Shown: piece after piece, positions 1 to 6,960 of the stretch | How positions within the stretch are numbered: the stretch's first letter is position 1 | Layout of the letters: every line of letters starts with the position of its first letter | Assembly: GCA_900770535.1 (NCBI GenBank) | Contig: CAAHDV010000104.1 | Span: 1 to 8,385 of the forward strand | Source: Lachnospiraceae bacterium | GTDB lineage: Bacteria > Bacillota > Clostridia > Lachnospirales > Lachnospiraceae | Length of the DNA stretch: 8,385 nt | Reading direction: 5' to 3' | Notes under the pieces: generated by a model | What the model was told of the DNA's origin: nothing | What the model saw: only the letters and a program-made list of their open reading frames with translations | Databases searched by the model: none | Position numbers and translations under genes: made by a program

Positions 1-1728
1 CTTTAACAGCCATACAGCGATGTCATCTGCACGGTCATCATCGTTACCGTAACGCGGGAAGTCACCCTCGGTCTCGAAGTCCATGATCATGCCTTCCTCA
101 TCACGGATAGCCTTTACCTTAGCGTACTTGATTGCGCTTAAGGAGTCAACTACGTGAGAGAAACCAGCAATACCGGTTGCGAAGGTACGGCGAACTTCGG
201 TATCGATCAGAGCCATCTCAGCTGCCTCATAGAAGTATTTATCATGCATGTACTGGATCAGGTTTAAGGTATTTACATACAGACCTGCCAGCCAGTCCAT
301 CATAACATCGTATTTCTTAATAACCTCATCGTAGTCAAGATACTCGGAGGTGATCGGTCTTAACTCCGGACCAACCTGCTCTCTGCTCTTCATGTCGCGG
401 CCGCCGTTCATAGCGTACAGCAGGCACTTAGCCAGGTTTGCGCGTGCGCCGAAGAACTGCATCTCTTTACCAGTCTGGGTAGCAGATACGCAGCAGCAGA
501 TGGAGTAGTCATCACCCCATACCGGCTTCATCACGTCATCGTTCTCGTACTGAACAGAGCTGGTGTTGATGGAGATGTGCGCTGCATACTTCTTGAAGTT
601 CATCGGCAGAGCGGAGGAGTACAGAACAGTCATGTTCGGCTCCGGGCTCGGTCCCATGTTCTCTAAGGTGTGCAGGAAACGATAGTCGGTCTTGGTTACC
701 ATAGAACGGCCATCTACGCCGATACCGCCAACTTCCAGGGTAGCCCATACCGGGTCACCGGAGAACAGCTGGTTGTAGGACGGGATTCTTGCGAACTTCA
801 CCATACGGAATTTCATTACCAGATGGTCGATCAGCTCCTGTGCCTCAGCCTCGGTAAGGGTACCGTTCTCAAGGTCACGCTCAATGTAAATATCAAGGAA
901 GGTAGAGATACGGCCAACGCTCATTGCAGCACCGTTCTGGGTTTTAACTGCGGACAGATATCCGAAGTACAGCCACTGAACAGCCTCTTTTGCAGTCTTA
1001 GCCGGCTGGGAAATATCGTAGCCGTAAGACTGAGCCATAACCTTCATATCCTTCAGAGCCTTGATCTGCATGGACAGCTCTTCTCTCTGGCGGATGATGT
1101 CGTCGGTCATGGTGCCATCGCCACAGTTAGCGAAATCATTCTGCTTCTCCTGGATCAGGAAATCGATACCGTACAGAGCAACACGACGGTAGTCGCCTAC
1201 GATACGTCCACGGCCGTAGGTATCCGGAAGACCGGTAATGATCTTGTTGTGACGAGCCTTCTTCATCTCAGGAGTGTAAGCATCAAATACGCCCTGATTG
1301 TGGGTGCGGCAGTACTCGGTGAAGATCTTGTGAAGCTCCGGATCCGGCTCATAACCGTAGTTCTGGCAAGCCTGCTCAGCCATCTTGATACCGCCATACG
1401 GCATGAAAGCTCTCTTTAACGGCTTGTCGGTCTGAAGACCAACGATCTGCTCTAAGTCCTTATCAGCCTCGCTGATGTAGCCTGGGCCATGGGAAGTGAT
1501 ACCGGAAACGATGTGGGTATCCATATCCAGAACGCCGCCCTTTGCGCGCTCCTCTTTCTGCAGACCCTGCAGGATTCCCCACAGTTTGTCGGTAGCCTCA
1601 GTCGGGCCAGCCAGGAAAGACTCATCACCGTCATACGGCTTGTAGTTATGCTGGATAAAGTCACGGGTGTTTACTTCCTCTTTCCAGAGGCGGCCGTCAA
1701 ATCCATCCCACTGATCAAAGTTAGTCAT
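1..1728 (-). CDS. pflB: Pyruvate formate-lyase (formate C-acetyltransferase), 3' end cut by window edge
   Basis: This glycyl-radical enzyme converts pyruvate and CoA to acetyl-CoA and formate in the cytoplasm during anaerobic fermentation. The reading frame is open from ATG at 1728 to base 1, giving 576 residues. The N-terminus reads [10 protein letters not shown]. The catalytic cysteine pair lies in [10 protein letters not shown], with C412 and C413 aligning to E. coli Cys418/Cys419 and an extra Cys411 before them. It is followed by the family block [12 protein letters not shown] and then YAMNGG. By comparison with E. coli PflB (760 residues), about 175 C-terminal residues are missing, including the RVSGYAV-type glycyl-radical loop, so that residue cannot be checked here. 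The start is fixed by a strong AAGGAGG site at 1739-1745, 10 bases upstream. The 398-base region upstream carries a candidate promoter and operators. The activase gene pflA is often a neighbour and could lie beyond the left edge. The family call is firm; related glycyl-radical enzymes such as diol dehydratases do not have this motif set. Confidence 0.97.
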   Translation of the reverse strand, partial: MTNFDQWDGFDGRLWKEEVNTRDFIQHNYKPYDGDESFLAGPTEATDKLWGILQGLQKEERAKGGVLDMDTHIVSGITSHGPGYISEADKDLEQIVGLQTDKPLKRAFMPYGGIKMAEQACQNYGYEPDPELHKIFTEYCRTHNQGVFDAYTPEMKKARHNKIITGLPDTYGRGRIVGDYRRVALYGIDFLIQEKQNDFANCGDGTMTDDIIRQREELSMQIKALKDMKVMAQSYGYDISQPAKTAKEAVQWLYFGYLSAVKTQNGAAMSVGRISTFLDIYIERDLENGTLTEAEAQELIDHLVMKFRMVKFARIPSYNQLFSGDPVWATLEVGGIGVDGRSMVTKTDYRFLHTLENMGPSPEPNMTVLYSSALPMNFKKYAAHISINTSSVQYENDDVMKPVWGDDYSICCCVSATQTGKEMQFFGARANLAKCLLYAMNGGRDMKSREQVGPELRPITSEYLDYDEVIKKYDVMMDWLAGLYVNTLNLIQYMHDKYFYEAAEMALIDTEVRRTFATGIAGFSHVVDSLSAIKYAKVKAIRDEEGMIMDFETEGDFPRYGNDDDRADDIAVWLLK

Positions 1729-1780
1729 TTGGTGTTTTCCTCCTTAAAATTGTACTGTACTTCTACTGTGTTTTTGAATA

Positions 1781-1790
1781 CTGTATACAT
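1781..1790. repeat. CTGTATACAT repeat, copy 1 (pflB leader)
   Basis: A 10-base sequence containing the palindrome TGTATACA. An identical copy in the same orientation lies at 1895-1904, 114 bases away, and both are inside the proposed pflB leader. They may be half of a paired binding site or simply chance in AT-rich DNA. No function is claimed. Confidence 0.35.
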
Positions 1791-1894
1791 GCGTGCCAGA
1801 AAAAAATATAACCTCTCAAATATTTTGCCATCTGATTAGTTACATCGTCTGTCCGTCATCTGCCGCTGTCTGTTTTAGGGGATCAGCAGCTTCT

Positions 1895-1904
1895 CTGTAT
1901 ACAT
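1895..1904. repeat. CTGTATACAT repeat, copy 2 (pflB leader)
   Basis: The second identical copy of the 10-base repeat, again with a TGTATACA palindromic core. It lies between the Rex-like site and the pflB start. Confidence 0.35.
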
Positions 1905-1919
1905 CAATACCGTCATGTT

Positions 1920-1937
1920 TTGTTAAAATCATAACGA
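1920..1937. promoter_or_regulatory. Candidate Rex (NADH-sensing repressor) operator upstream of pflB
   Basis: The plus strand reads TTGTTAA-AATC-ATAACGA. This matches the clostridial Rex consensus TTGTTAA-n4-TTAACAA at 12 of 14 defined positions: 7 of 7 on the left, 5 of 7 on the right. It lies about 30-50 bases downstream of the proposed start, where a bound repressor could block RNA polymerase. Rex releases DNA when NADH is high and is known to control fermentation genes in Firmicutes. That it acts here is inference from one imperfect site. Confidence 0.4.
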
Positions 1938-1941
1938 TTCA

Positions 1942-1978
1942 TTCTATAGCAGGCCATTCATCTGACCTGCATATAGAA
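1942..1978. repeat. Inverted repeat over the pflB -10 and start region
   Basis: The left arm TTCTATAGCAGG (1942-1953) pairs with the right arm CCTGCATATAGAA (1966-1978) across a 12-base centre, perfectly apart from one extra base. The right arm overlaps the proposed -10 and transcription start. It could be a repressor operator, or a hairpin at the very 5' end of the pflB mRNA. There is no T-run beside it, so a terminator is unlikely. Confidence 0.55.
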
Positions 1979-2002
1979 TATCATATTTTTTCTAAATTGC
2001 AA
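1975..2002 (-). promoter_or_regulatory. Candidate sigma-A promoter of pflB
   Basis: On the minus strand a TTGCAA -35 (1997-2002) is followed by a 16-base spacer and a TATTCT -10 (1975-1980), both 4 of 6 matches to consensus. The surrounding sequence is very AT-rich. Transcription would begin near 1968 and give a leader of about 240 bases before the pflB ATG. The call rests on pattern only, and other AT-rich hexamers in the region could also serve. Confidence 0.45.
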
Positions 2003-2126
2003 GCGGTATATTTGCGTTTTTTTCTCAATATATTCCAGGTATCTGTTTTTATACAATCAGCCTTTTTGTTAGGTTGAATGACTATTTCTCTGCCAAATGT
2101 ATCCCTTCTTTTTAAATATTATCTTC

Positions 2127-4850
2127 CTATGCGGCCGCTTCTCCCAGCATCTTCACTGCCTGAATCAGCAGCGTCGGCACAAACGCGCAGACCAGCACCG
2201 TTGCCAGCTGCCGTGCGCTCAGATCTGCCACCGCAAACAGCACCTGAAGCCCAGGCAAAAACAGCACTGCCGCCAGGAGCAGTGTTCCCGTTTCAAATGC
2301 CATCACGCTCCACATATTGCTCCGGATTCCAAGGTTTAAAAGCGAATGGCTGCTCCGGCAGTTAAATCCGTGAAACAGCCGGGCCAGAGTCAGGGCGGAA
2401 AATGCCATGGTGCTGGCTGTCCCGGCTCCTCCGGTATCCATTCCCACGTGATAGGCCGTCATCGTACACACCGCGATCAGCATTCCCTGCACCACAAGCC
2501 GGAACAAAAACGCGGCAGTCAGGATTCCCTCCTTGGGATCCCGCGGCGGCTGGTCTAAAAGTCCCTCCTCCTGCGGCTCCATGCCAATGGCAATGGCCGG
2601 CAGCGAATCCGTCAGCAGATTAATGAACAAAAGATGCACCGGCGCAAAGGGCATCGGCAGAGCCAGAAGAGACGTGTACAGCACGCACAGAATACCGGCC
2701 ATATTGCCGGACAACAGAAACTGCACTGCATTGCGGATGTTCCGGTACACATTCCGGCCATTGGCCACCGCCTTGATCATGGTGGCAAAATTGTCATCCG
2801 TCAGGATCATGGAGGCCGCATCCTTGGACACCTCGGTTCCCATGATTCCCATGGCAACCCCTATGTCCGCTTTTTTCAGGGCCGGCGCGTCATTCACCCC
2901 ATCCCCCGTCATGGCGACAATCCTTCCCTGCCGCTGCCAAGCCTCCACAATGCGGATTTTATGCTCCGGTGAGACCCGCGCGTAAACCGAGATGGAGGCC
3001 AGCTTTCTATCCAGCTCCCCGTCTGTCATCCGCTCCAGCTCCTGCCCGGTTACGGTCAGGTCCCCCGGCTCCAGAATGCCGGTTTTTTCTGCTACTGCCA
3101 GAGCTGTAACCGGATGATCTCCCGTGATCATAACCGGACGGATGCCCGCTTTTTTCGCCATCAGTACCGCCGGTTTTGATTCCGGCCTCGGAGGATCCAG
3201 CATGGCTGCCATCCCCAGAAAAATGCAGGAATCCTCCATTTCCACACTGCAGGCCTGCATCTGCTCCAGGGGCCGGTACGCCACCGCCAGCACCCGAAGT
3301 CCGCCGGCTGCCCAGCGCTCATTCTGCTGCCGGATCTGTTCTTTCTGTTCCGGCGACAGAGGCCTTATCCCGCTCTTTGTAAGGATCTGGTCTGTCCGTT
3401 CCATAAGAATATCCGGAGCGCCTTTGGTAAACAGGACACAGCTTCCATCGCAGCGGTGCAGCGTACTCATCCGCTTTCTCCCGGAATCAAAAGGAAGCTC
3501 CCCCAGGCGCGGCATCTCCCGGCGCAGCGCCTCCGGTGAAACATCGGCCCGCAGTGCCATGGCCAGAAGTGCTGCTTCTGTCGGATCCCCCGTGCAGGTC
3601 TCCCCCTGTACCACCGCGTCATTATCCAGAACCGCCCCATATAAAAAATACCGCTGGACCGGATCATACAGTCGCAATTGTCCGGGCTGCAAAACCCTTC
3701 CATCCACCAGTACCTGTTCCACCGTCATACGATTCTGGGTCAGGGTTCCGGTCTTATCGGAGCAGATCACCGACACGCAGCCCAGACTCTCCACCGCTTT
3801 CAGATCCTTGATGATGGCGTGTTCCCGAGCCATCTGCTGCGTTCCCATGGCCTGCACAATGGTCACAATGGAGCCAAGCGCCTCCGGAATGGCCGCCACC
3901 GCCAGCGCCACCGCAAACATCAGAGATTCCAGAATGCCGGTTCCCCGGTACAGGCTCAGCCCGAAGACCAGTGCGCAGATTCCAAGGATCAGTGCCGCCA
4001 GATGCGTGCTGAACTGATCCAGACTCACCTGCAGCGGCGTTTTCTTCTCCTTTGCCGTGTTCATAAGCCGGGCAATCTTTCCAAGTTCCGTCTCCATGCC
4101 GGTGGCCGTCACCACAAACACACCGCGGCCGCCCGTCACCAGTGAACCGGCAAAGACCATGTTGTACTGGTCCCCCAACGGAATTCCTGCCGGTTCTTCC
4201 CCTCCTGCCACGCCATCTCGTTCCCGCGGCTTTCTCCCCGCCATTTTTGCAATTTCCATGCCAGCCTTTTCCGTCCTGTTTTCTTCAACCGCACGGTTCC
4301 TCGGTCCGGTGCCAATCACTCCCGCCCGTTTTTCCACCGGAAGCGATTCTCCGGTCAGCGAGCTTTCATTCACCTGCAGATTGTAGCATTCCAGCAGACG
4401 GCCATCTGCCGCCACCAGACTCCCCGCATCCAGCAGCACAATATCTCCCGGCACTACCTTCGCCGCCGGAATTTCCTGACTTTTTCCATCCCGCAGCACC
4501 TGCGCGGCCGGCGCGGACAGTTTCTTCAGGCTTTCCAGAGACTTTCTTGCCTTCTCATGCTGAATCGTTCCCAATACCGCATTCATGGTGATTACCGCAA
4601 AAATAACAGCCGCACTCTCCCCGCTGCCGGAAAGAATGGAAATGGCAGCCGCCGCAATCAAAATCAGCACCAGAAGATCCTGAAACTGTTCCAGAAACAC
4701 CTGCCAGAGCTTTTTTCCGGCATGTTCCTGCAGCACATTTTCCCCAAACTGGCCACACCGCATCCTGGCCTGACCAGACGAAAGTCCGCCGTGACTGCTC
4801 TCCATCCCGCGCAGGGCTTCCTCTGCCGTCATCTGATACCATGTTTTCAT
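2127..4850 (-). CDS. P-type Ca2+-transporting ATPase (P2 type, LMCA1-like)
   Basis: Predicted membrane pump of 907 residues that exports Ca2+ at the expense of ATP. Signatures in order: TGES of the A domain (166-169); PEAL in M4 (322-325), carrying ion ligand E323; phosphorylation motif DKTGT (D365); nucleotide-site KGAPD (476-480); TGDHP (576-580); hinge TGDGVNDAP (648-656); and NLLTDSLP in M6 (744-751), with ligands N744 and D748. About ten membrane segments are visible: M1 54-73, M2 80-97, M3-M4 282-330, M5-M10 705-902. By alignment by eye, the SERCA Glu771 position is G719 and Glu908 is R824, which suggests a single Ca2+ site as in Listeria LMCA1. A charged insertion of about 40 residues (175-222) interrupts the A domain. 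The frame stays open 86 codons further upstream, but the family N-terminus begins at M(4850), preceded by GGGAG at a 12-base distance. The upstream gene ends 154 bases away on the same strand. Another divalent cation is possible. Confidence 0.93.
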   Translation of the reverse strand: MKTWYQMTAEEALRGMESSHGGLSSGQARMRCGQFGENVLQEHAGKKLWQVFLEQFQDLLVLILIAAAAISILSGSGESAAVIFAVITMNAVLGTIQHEKARKSLESLKKLSAPAAQVLRDGKSQEIPAAKVVPGDIVLLDAGSLVAADGRLLECYNLQVNESSLTGESLPVEKRAGVIGTGPRNRAVEENRTEKAGMEIAKMAGRKPRERDGVAGGEEPAGIPLGDQYNMVFAGSLVTGGRGVFVVTATGMETELGKIARLMNTAKEKKTPLQVSLDQFSTHLAALILGICALVFGLSLYRGTGILESLMFAVALAVAAIPEALGSIVTIVQAMGTQQMAREHAIIKDLKAVESLGCVSVICSDKTGTLTQNRMTVEQVLVDGRVLQPGQLRLYDPVQRYFLYGAVLDNDAVVQGETCTGDPTEAALLAMALRADVSPEALRREMPRLGELPFDSGRKRMSTLHRCDGSCVLFTKGAPDILMERTDQILTKSGIRPLSPEQKEQIRQQNERWAAGGLRVLAVAYRPLEQMQACSVEMEDSCIFLGMAAMLDPPRPESKPAVLMAKKAGIRPVMITGDHPVTALAVAEKTGILEPGDLTVTGQELERMTDGELDRKLASISVYARVSPEHKIRIVEAWQRQGRIVAMTGDGVNDAPALKKADIGVAMGIMGTEVSKDAASMILTDDNFATMIKAVANGRNVYRNIRNAVQFLLSGNMAGILCVLYTSLLALPMPFAPVHLLFINLLTDSLPAIAIGMEPQEEGLLDQPPRDPKEGILTAAFLFRLVVQGMLIAVCTMTAYHVGMDTGGAGTASTMAFSALTLARLFHGFNCRSSHSLLNLGIRSNMWSVMAFETGTLLLAAVLFLPGLQVLFAVADLSARQLATVLVCAFVPTLLIQAVKMLGEAAA

Positions 4851-5004
4851 TCTGCCACCGCGCTCCCGGAAATTTTCAGGTCCCGCGCGTTCCCCCCATG
4901 CCCGAAACCATTCTGCTCTATCATATGCAAAAGCCCGGTCATTCAGTACTTGTTTGCCGTTTCCTATGCGAACCCCATGTTCCTGCCTGCTGCCAGCCTT
5001 TCTT

Positions 5005-5868
5005 TTACCGTCTCCGCGCATGCCACTCCCGCAGCTTCCGGTAAATCCAAAGCAGCGCCAGCACCAGAAGTCCGCTAAAAAAGAAGATGGCTCCGATTCC
5101 CACCGCAATCAGCAGGATTCTGGTCACCTTTTCCAGAAATTCCTGCAGCCCGGACTTTTTTACTTCCGGCTGCTTCTCCGCCTCTTCCGGCCGCGCTGCC
5201 TCCGTTTCCGCCTTTACCCCGGCTGTCTCCTCCGCTTCCTCCCAAGCAGGCTCTTCCTGCATCTGAGCCTCATCCAGTTCTCCCGGCGCGCCGCCCCGCT
5301 TCAGTTCCTTCCAGCGCTCCGGCTCCACAACTCCTTCATACACGACCTGATAATCCCGCAGCAGCCGGTTTCCGCGGGCCACCGCATCCCGGCACACAAT
5401 GCTATCCTCATTTTCATAGGGCGTTCCTGCCCAGACAATCTCTTCTACTTCATATTCTTCTTCGGAGAGTCCCATGCTGCGGAGCAATTCTGCTCCATAC
5501 TGCTGCGCCAGCTTTGTCAGCTGCGTAAAATCTGTCAGCTCTGCTCCCCCTACGATTATCTCACCAAGCTGGTATTCCCCGGCCCCATACTCATAAAACG
5601 TGATGGGAAAGGAAAAATCATCCCGCCAGTAAGCATCTTCTTCCACCTGCTCCACCGCCCGGCACCGCACCAGTTCCTCATCATTCCCGGCCAGCACCGA
5701 AACCGTAATCTCATCCGGAAGCGCCGCCTCTCCCTCTACTGCTTCGTATGTCACTTCCCGCCGTACGGTTTCCGCACGCACCTCAAGCGCGCCGACTACG
5801 CTCATCTGCACCAGCACCAGCGCCGCCCAGAGCGCAGTCTGTATTCCCTTTGCTTTTTCTTTTGTCAC
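5005..5868 (-). CDS. Unknown secreted/surface protein with signal peptide and C-terminal membrane anchor
   Basis: I do not recognise this 287-residue protein. The GTG start at 5868 is supported by AGGGGG at 5875-5880, six bases upstream, and by an immediate signal peptide: basic MTKEKAKG, a hydrophobic core at about 11-27, and likely cleavage after A32 (VRA/ET). Residues 33-190 form an extracytoplasmic domain with two cysteines, C69 and C159, that could form a disulfide. Residues about 195-240 are a Glu/Ala/Pro-rich acidic linker. A single membrane segment spans about 251-276, and the tail is basic (RKLREWHARRR), as in type I topology. There is no LPXTG or lipobox. It precedes the Ca2+ ATPase by 154 bases with no terminator visible between them, so co-transcription is likely. 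An accessory or sensor role for the pump is only a guess. Confidence 0.85.
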   Translation of the reverse strand: MTKEKAKGIQTALWAALVLVQMSVVGALEVRAETVRREVTYEAVEGEAALPDEITVSVLAGNDEELVRCRAVEQVEEDAYWRDDFSFPITFYEYGAGEYQLGEIIVGGAELTDFTQLTKLAQQYGAELLRSMGLSEEEYEVEEIVWAGTPYENEDSIVCRDAVARGNRLLRDYQVVYEGVVEPERWKELKRGGAPGELDEAQMQEEPAWEEAEETAGVKAETEAARPEEAEKQPEVKKSGLQEFLEKVTRILLIAVGIGAIFFFSGLLVLALLWIYRKLREWHARRR

Positions 5869-6037
5869 CCAAATCCCCCTGAAACCTTAAGCTGCTGCCT
5901 CTTCCCTTATGACACAACTGTAACCTCATTTTGATACCGGAATTCCTGCCGCGAACGAGGCAGGCCTGTCTGCACATGCCGGAACCGGCGAACTGTGCGA
6001 AACGGTGTGTCTGCTGACTGTTCACACCGCATTTCTT
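5869..6037 (-). promoter_or_regulatory. Structured 5' leader of the surface protein-Ca2+ pump unit
   Basis: About 170 bases lie between the proposed transcription start (near 6037) and the GTG at 5868. The segment holds three short inverted repeats: CGGTGTG/CACACCG with a 13-base loop (6003-6029), GCCGG-aa-CCGGC (5978-5989), and CCTGCC/GGCAGG with an 8-base loop (5945-5964). None is followed by a T-run. I do not recognise a known riboswitch. The structures may tune expression or may be incidental to the GC-rich sequence. Confidence 0.4.
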
Positions 6038-6043
6038 ACGCCC

Positions 6044-6072
6044 ATTTTACTTCGGGCCGGAACACGCGTCAA
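6044..6072 (-). promoter_or_regulatory. Promoter of the surface protein-Ca2+ pump unit
   Basis: On the minus strand TTGACG (6067-6072), a 17-base spacer and TAAAAT (6044-6049) each match the sigma-A consensus at 5 of 6 positions with ideal spacing. It lies downstream of the HD-hydrolase terminator and reads toward 5868. The -35 element sits in the loop of a perfect 10-bp inverted repeat. Confidence 0.7.
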
Positions 6073-6087
6073 GCGCATTCCGGCCCG
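6053..6087. repeat. Perfect 10-bp inverted repeat enclosing a -35 element
   Basis: CGGGCCGGAA (6053-6062) and TTCCGGCCCG (6078-6087) are exact reverse complements around a 15-base centre, which itself can form three more pairs (CGC/GCG). The arms cover the promoter spacer on one side and the sequence just upstream of -35 on the other. It may be an operator, or a second hairpin after the HD gene; no proper T-run follows on either strand. Confidence 0.6.
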
Positions 6088-6107
6088 GTTATTGTTCTCT
6101 CTGCCGC

Positions 6108-6146
6108 AAAAATCGACACCGCTTATGCCTTATCCAGAACGGTGTC
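6108..6146 (-). terminator. Rho-independent terminator of the HD hydrolase gene
   Basis: On the minus strand GACACCG (6140-6146) pairs perfectly with CGGTGTC (6115-6121) around an 18-base loop, followed by GA and five T residues (6108-6112). It begins 23 bases after the stop of the HD gene. The stem is short and the loop long, so efficiency may be moderate. Confidence 0.6.
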
Positions 6147-6158
6147 TGATTTTGTCAA
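6129..6158 (-). promoter_or_regulatory. Possible second promoter inside the terminator region
   Basis: A perfect TTGACA (6153-6158) is followed after 18 bases by GATAAG (6129-6134; 4 of 6 matches). A transcript starting near 6122 would hold only the second arm of the 6108-6146 hairpin and so escape termination. This is weaker than the 6044-6072 promoter and may be chance. Confidence 0.25.
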
Positions 6159-6168
6159 TGCTTCAGCT

Positions 6169-6750
6169 CTATGATTCATATACCAGATGATACAGCCGCT
6201 CCAGTTCCTGAAATGGCGGCAGATCCCGCAGTTCCTGCAGGCCATCCATAATTCCCTCCAGATACCACTGGTGGCATTCCCGGTGCTTTTCGTTGAAGCG
6301 CTGCCAGATCTCATCCCCGATCACCATATAATCGCGGGCCGTGCTGCGCATATTGCTGAGCTTATCCCCCAGCGTGAGCAGCTTCACCTCCCGCGGTGCC
6401 TGCTTTAAATGGACAATCGTGCTGGCCTTGCGCTCCCGCCAGGTACGGGACTTGTCCTCACTCTCGGCCTTCACAAACGACAGCACCCGGCTCCCAAACG
6501 CCTCTTCCAGTTCTTCCGGCGTCACACTGGTATCCTCCAGAACATCGTGAAGATACGCCGCGGCAATGACCTCCGGATCATCGGTCATCTGCGCCACAAT
6601 GAGCGCCACTTCCATTGGATGATAGATATAAGGAATCCTGCTCCCCTTCCGCATCATGCCCTCATGGGCCTTTGCCGCAAATACCGCCGCTTTCTGAATC
6701 ATCTGTTTATCCTCATTCATATGCCGTTTTACCGCTGACCTGTTATTTTC
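6169..6750 (-). CDS. HD-domain (p)ppGpp hydrolase-like protein (MESH1/SpoT HD type)
   Basis: A small cytoplasmic metal-dependent hydrolase matching the single-domain alarmone hydrolases, which remove pyrophosphate from (p)ppGpp. With the chosen GTG start it has 193 residues. Visible family residues are H30 in AKAHEG, RKG, H45 in IYHPMEVA, the HD pair H69-D70 in YLHDVLEDT with E73/D74, TPEELEEAFG, SEDKSRTWRERK, and D130/N134 in LGDKLSNM. There is no synthetase, TGS or ACT domain, so it is not a full Rel/SpoT. The frame extends to a TTG at 6804, but the extended -10 at 6821-6826 puts the start of transcription near 6814, leaving no room for a ribosome site there. GTG 6750 has AAGGGTG eight bases upstream; ATG 6720 is an alternative with a poorer site. 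A terminator follows at 6108-6146. The actual substrate could be another nucleotide. Confidence 0.85.
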   Translation of the reverse strand, partial: ENNRSAVKRHMNEDKQMIQKAAVFAAKAHEGMMRKGSRIPYIYHPMEVALIVAQMTDDPEVIAAAYLHDVLEDTSVTPEELEEAFGSRVLSFVKAESEDKSRTWRERKASTIVHLKQAPREVKLLTLGDKLSNMRSTARDYMVIGDEIWQRFNEKHRECHQWYLEGIMDGLQELRDLPPFQELERLYHLVYES

Positions 6751-6820
6751 CACCTGGAAAACACCCTTCAGCAGCATCTCCTCTTCTGCGATCCGCGTTA
6801 CCAAACCATCTGATATTTAC

Positions 6821-6829
6821 ATTCTACCA
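6821..6829 (-). promoter_or_regulatory. Extended -10 promoter of the HD hydrolase gene
   Basis: On the minus strand TGG-TAGAAT (6821-6829) is an extended -10 with 5 of 6 matches in the hexamer. No good -35 is seen at 16-18 bases, which is tolerated in extended -10 promoters. The predicted start near 6814 argues against translation from TTG 6804. Confidence 0.5.
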
Positions 6830-6883
6830 TACTCCCAGGCTTCCCGAAAGGGGATAACTCATGGAATCGTAAGAAAAGTTGTC

Positions 6884-6912
6884 TTGTAAATCCGTGGTTT
6901 TTCTGTTATGCT
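6884..6912 (+). promoter_or_regulatory. Promoter of the Ig-like membrane protein gene
   Basis: TTGTAA (6884-6889), a 17-base spacer and TATGCT (6907-6912), each 4 of 6, with TG one base ahead of the -10 (extended -10). It reads into the 6961 gene and is back-to-back with the HD hydrolase promoter about 60 bases away, so the two may share regulation. Confidence 0.5.
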
Positions 6913-6960
6913 AATGGACAGATCATCGGGCATTTTGCCTTGCGATAAAAGGAGTTTTTT

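Noticed and set aside
670..1419. A 249-codon open frame on the plus strand inside pflB
   Set aside because: It lies wholly antisense to the strongly supported pflB frame, has no recognisable domain, and arises from the biased codon use of pflB.
1854..1895. A 13-codon open frame in the pflB leader (MTVLMYTEKLLIP), minus strand
   Set aside because: No ribosome binding site precedes it, and it lacks the repeated regulatory codons expected of an attenuator peptide.
3124..4017. A 297-codon plus-strand open frame within the ATPase gene
   Set aside because: It is Ser/Arg-rich antisense translation of the conserved ATPase core, with no ribosome site or domain.
4851..5108. An 86-codon N-terminal extension of the Ca2+ ATPase frame
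   Set aside because: It overlaps the end of the upstream surface-protein gene, is Arg/Gly/Trp-rich with no family match, and the normal P2-ATPase N-terminus starts at 4850.
4954..5934. A 326-codon plus-strand open frame
   Set aside because: It is antisense to the surface-protein gene, which has a signal peptide, TM segment and ribosome site; the plus frame is a Pro/Arg/Phe-rich shadow.
6751..6804. A TTG-initiated longer form of the HD hydrolase
   Set aside because: The likely transcription start is about 10 bases away, no ribosome binding site precedes TTG, and the added residues lie outside the HD family domain. It cannot be fully excluded.
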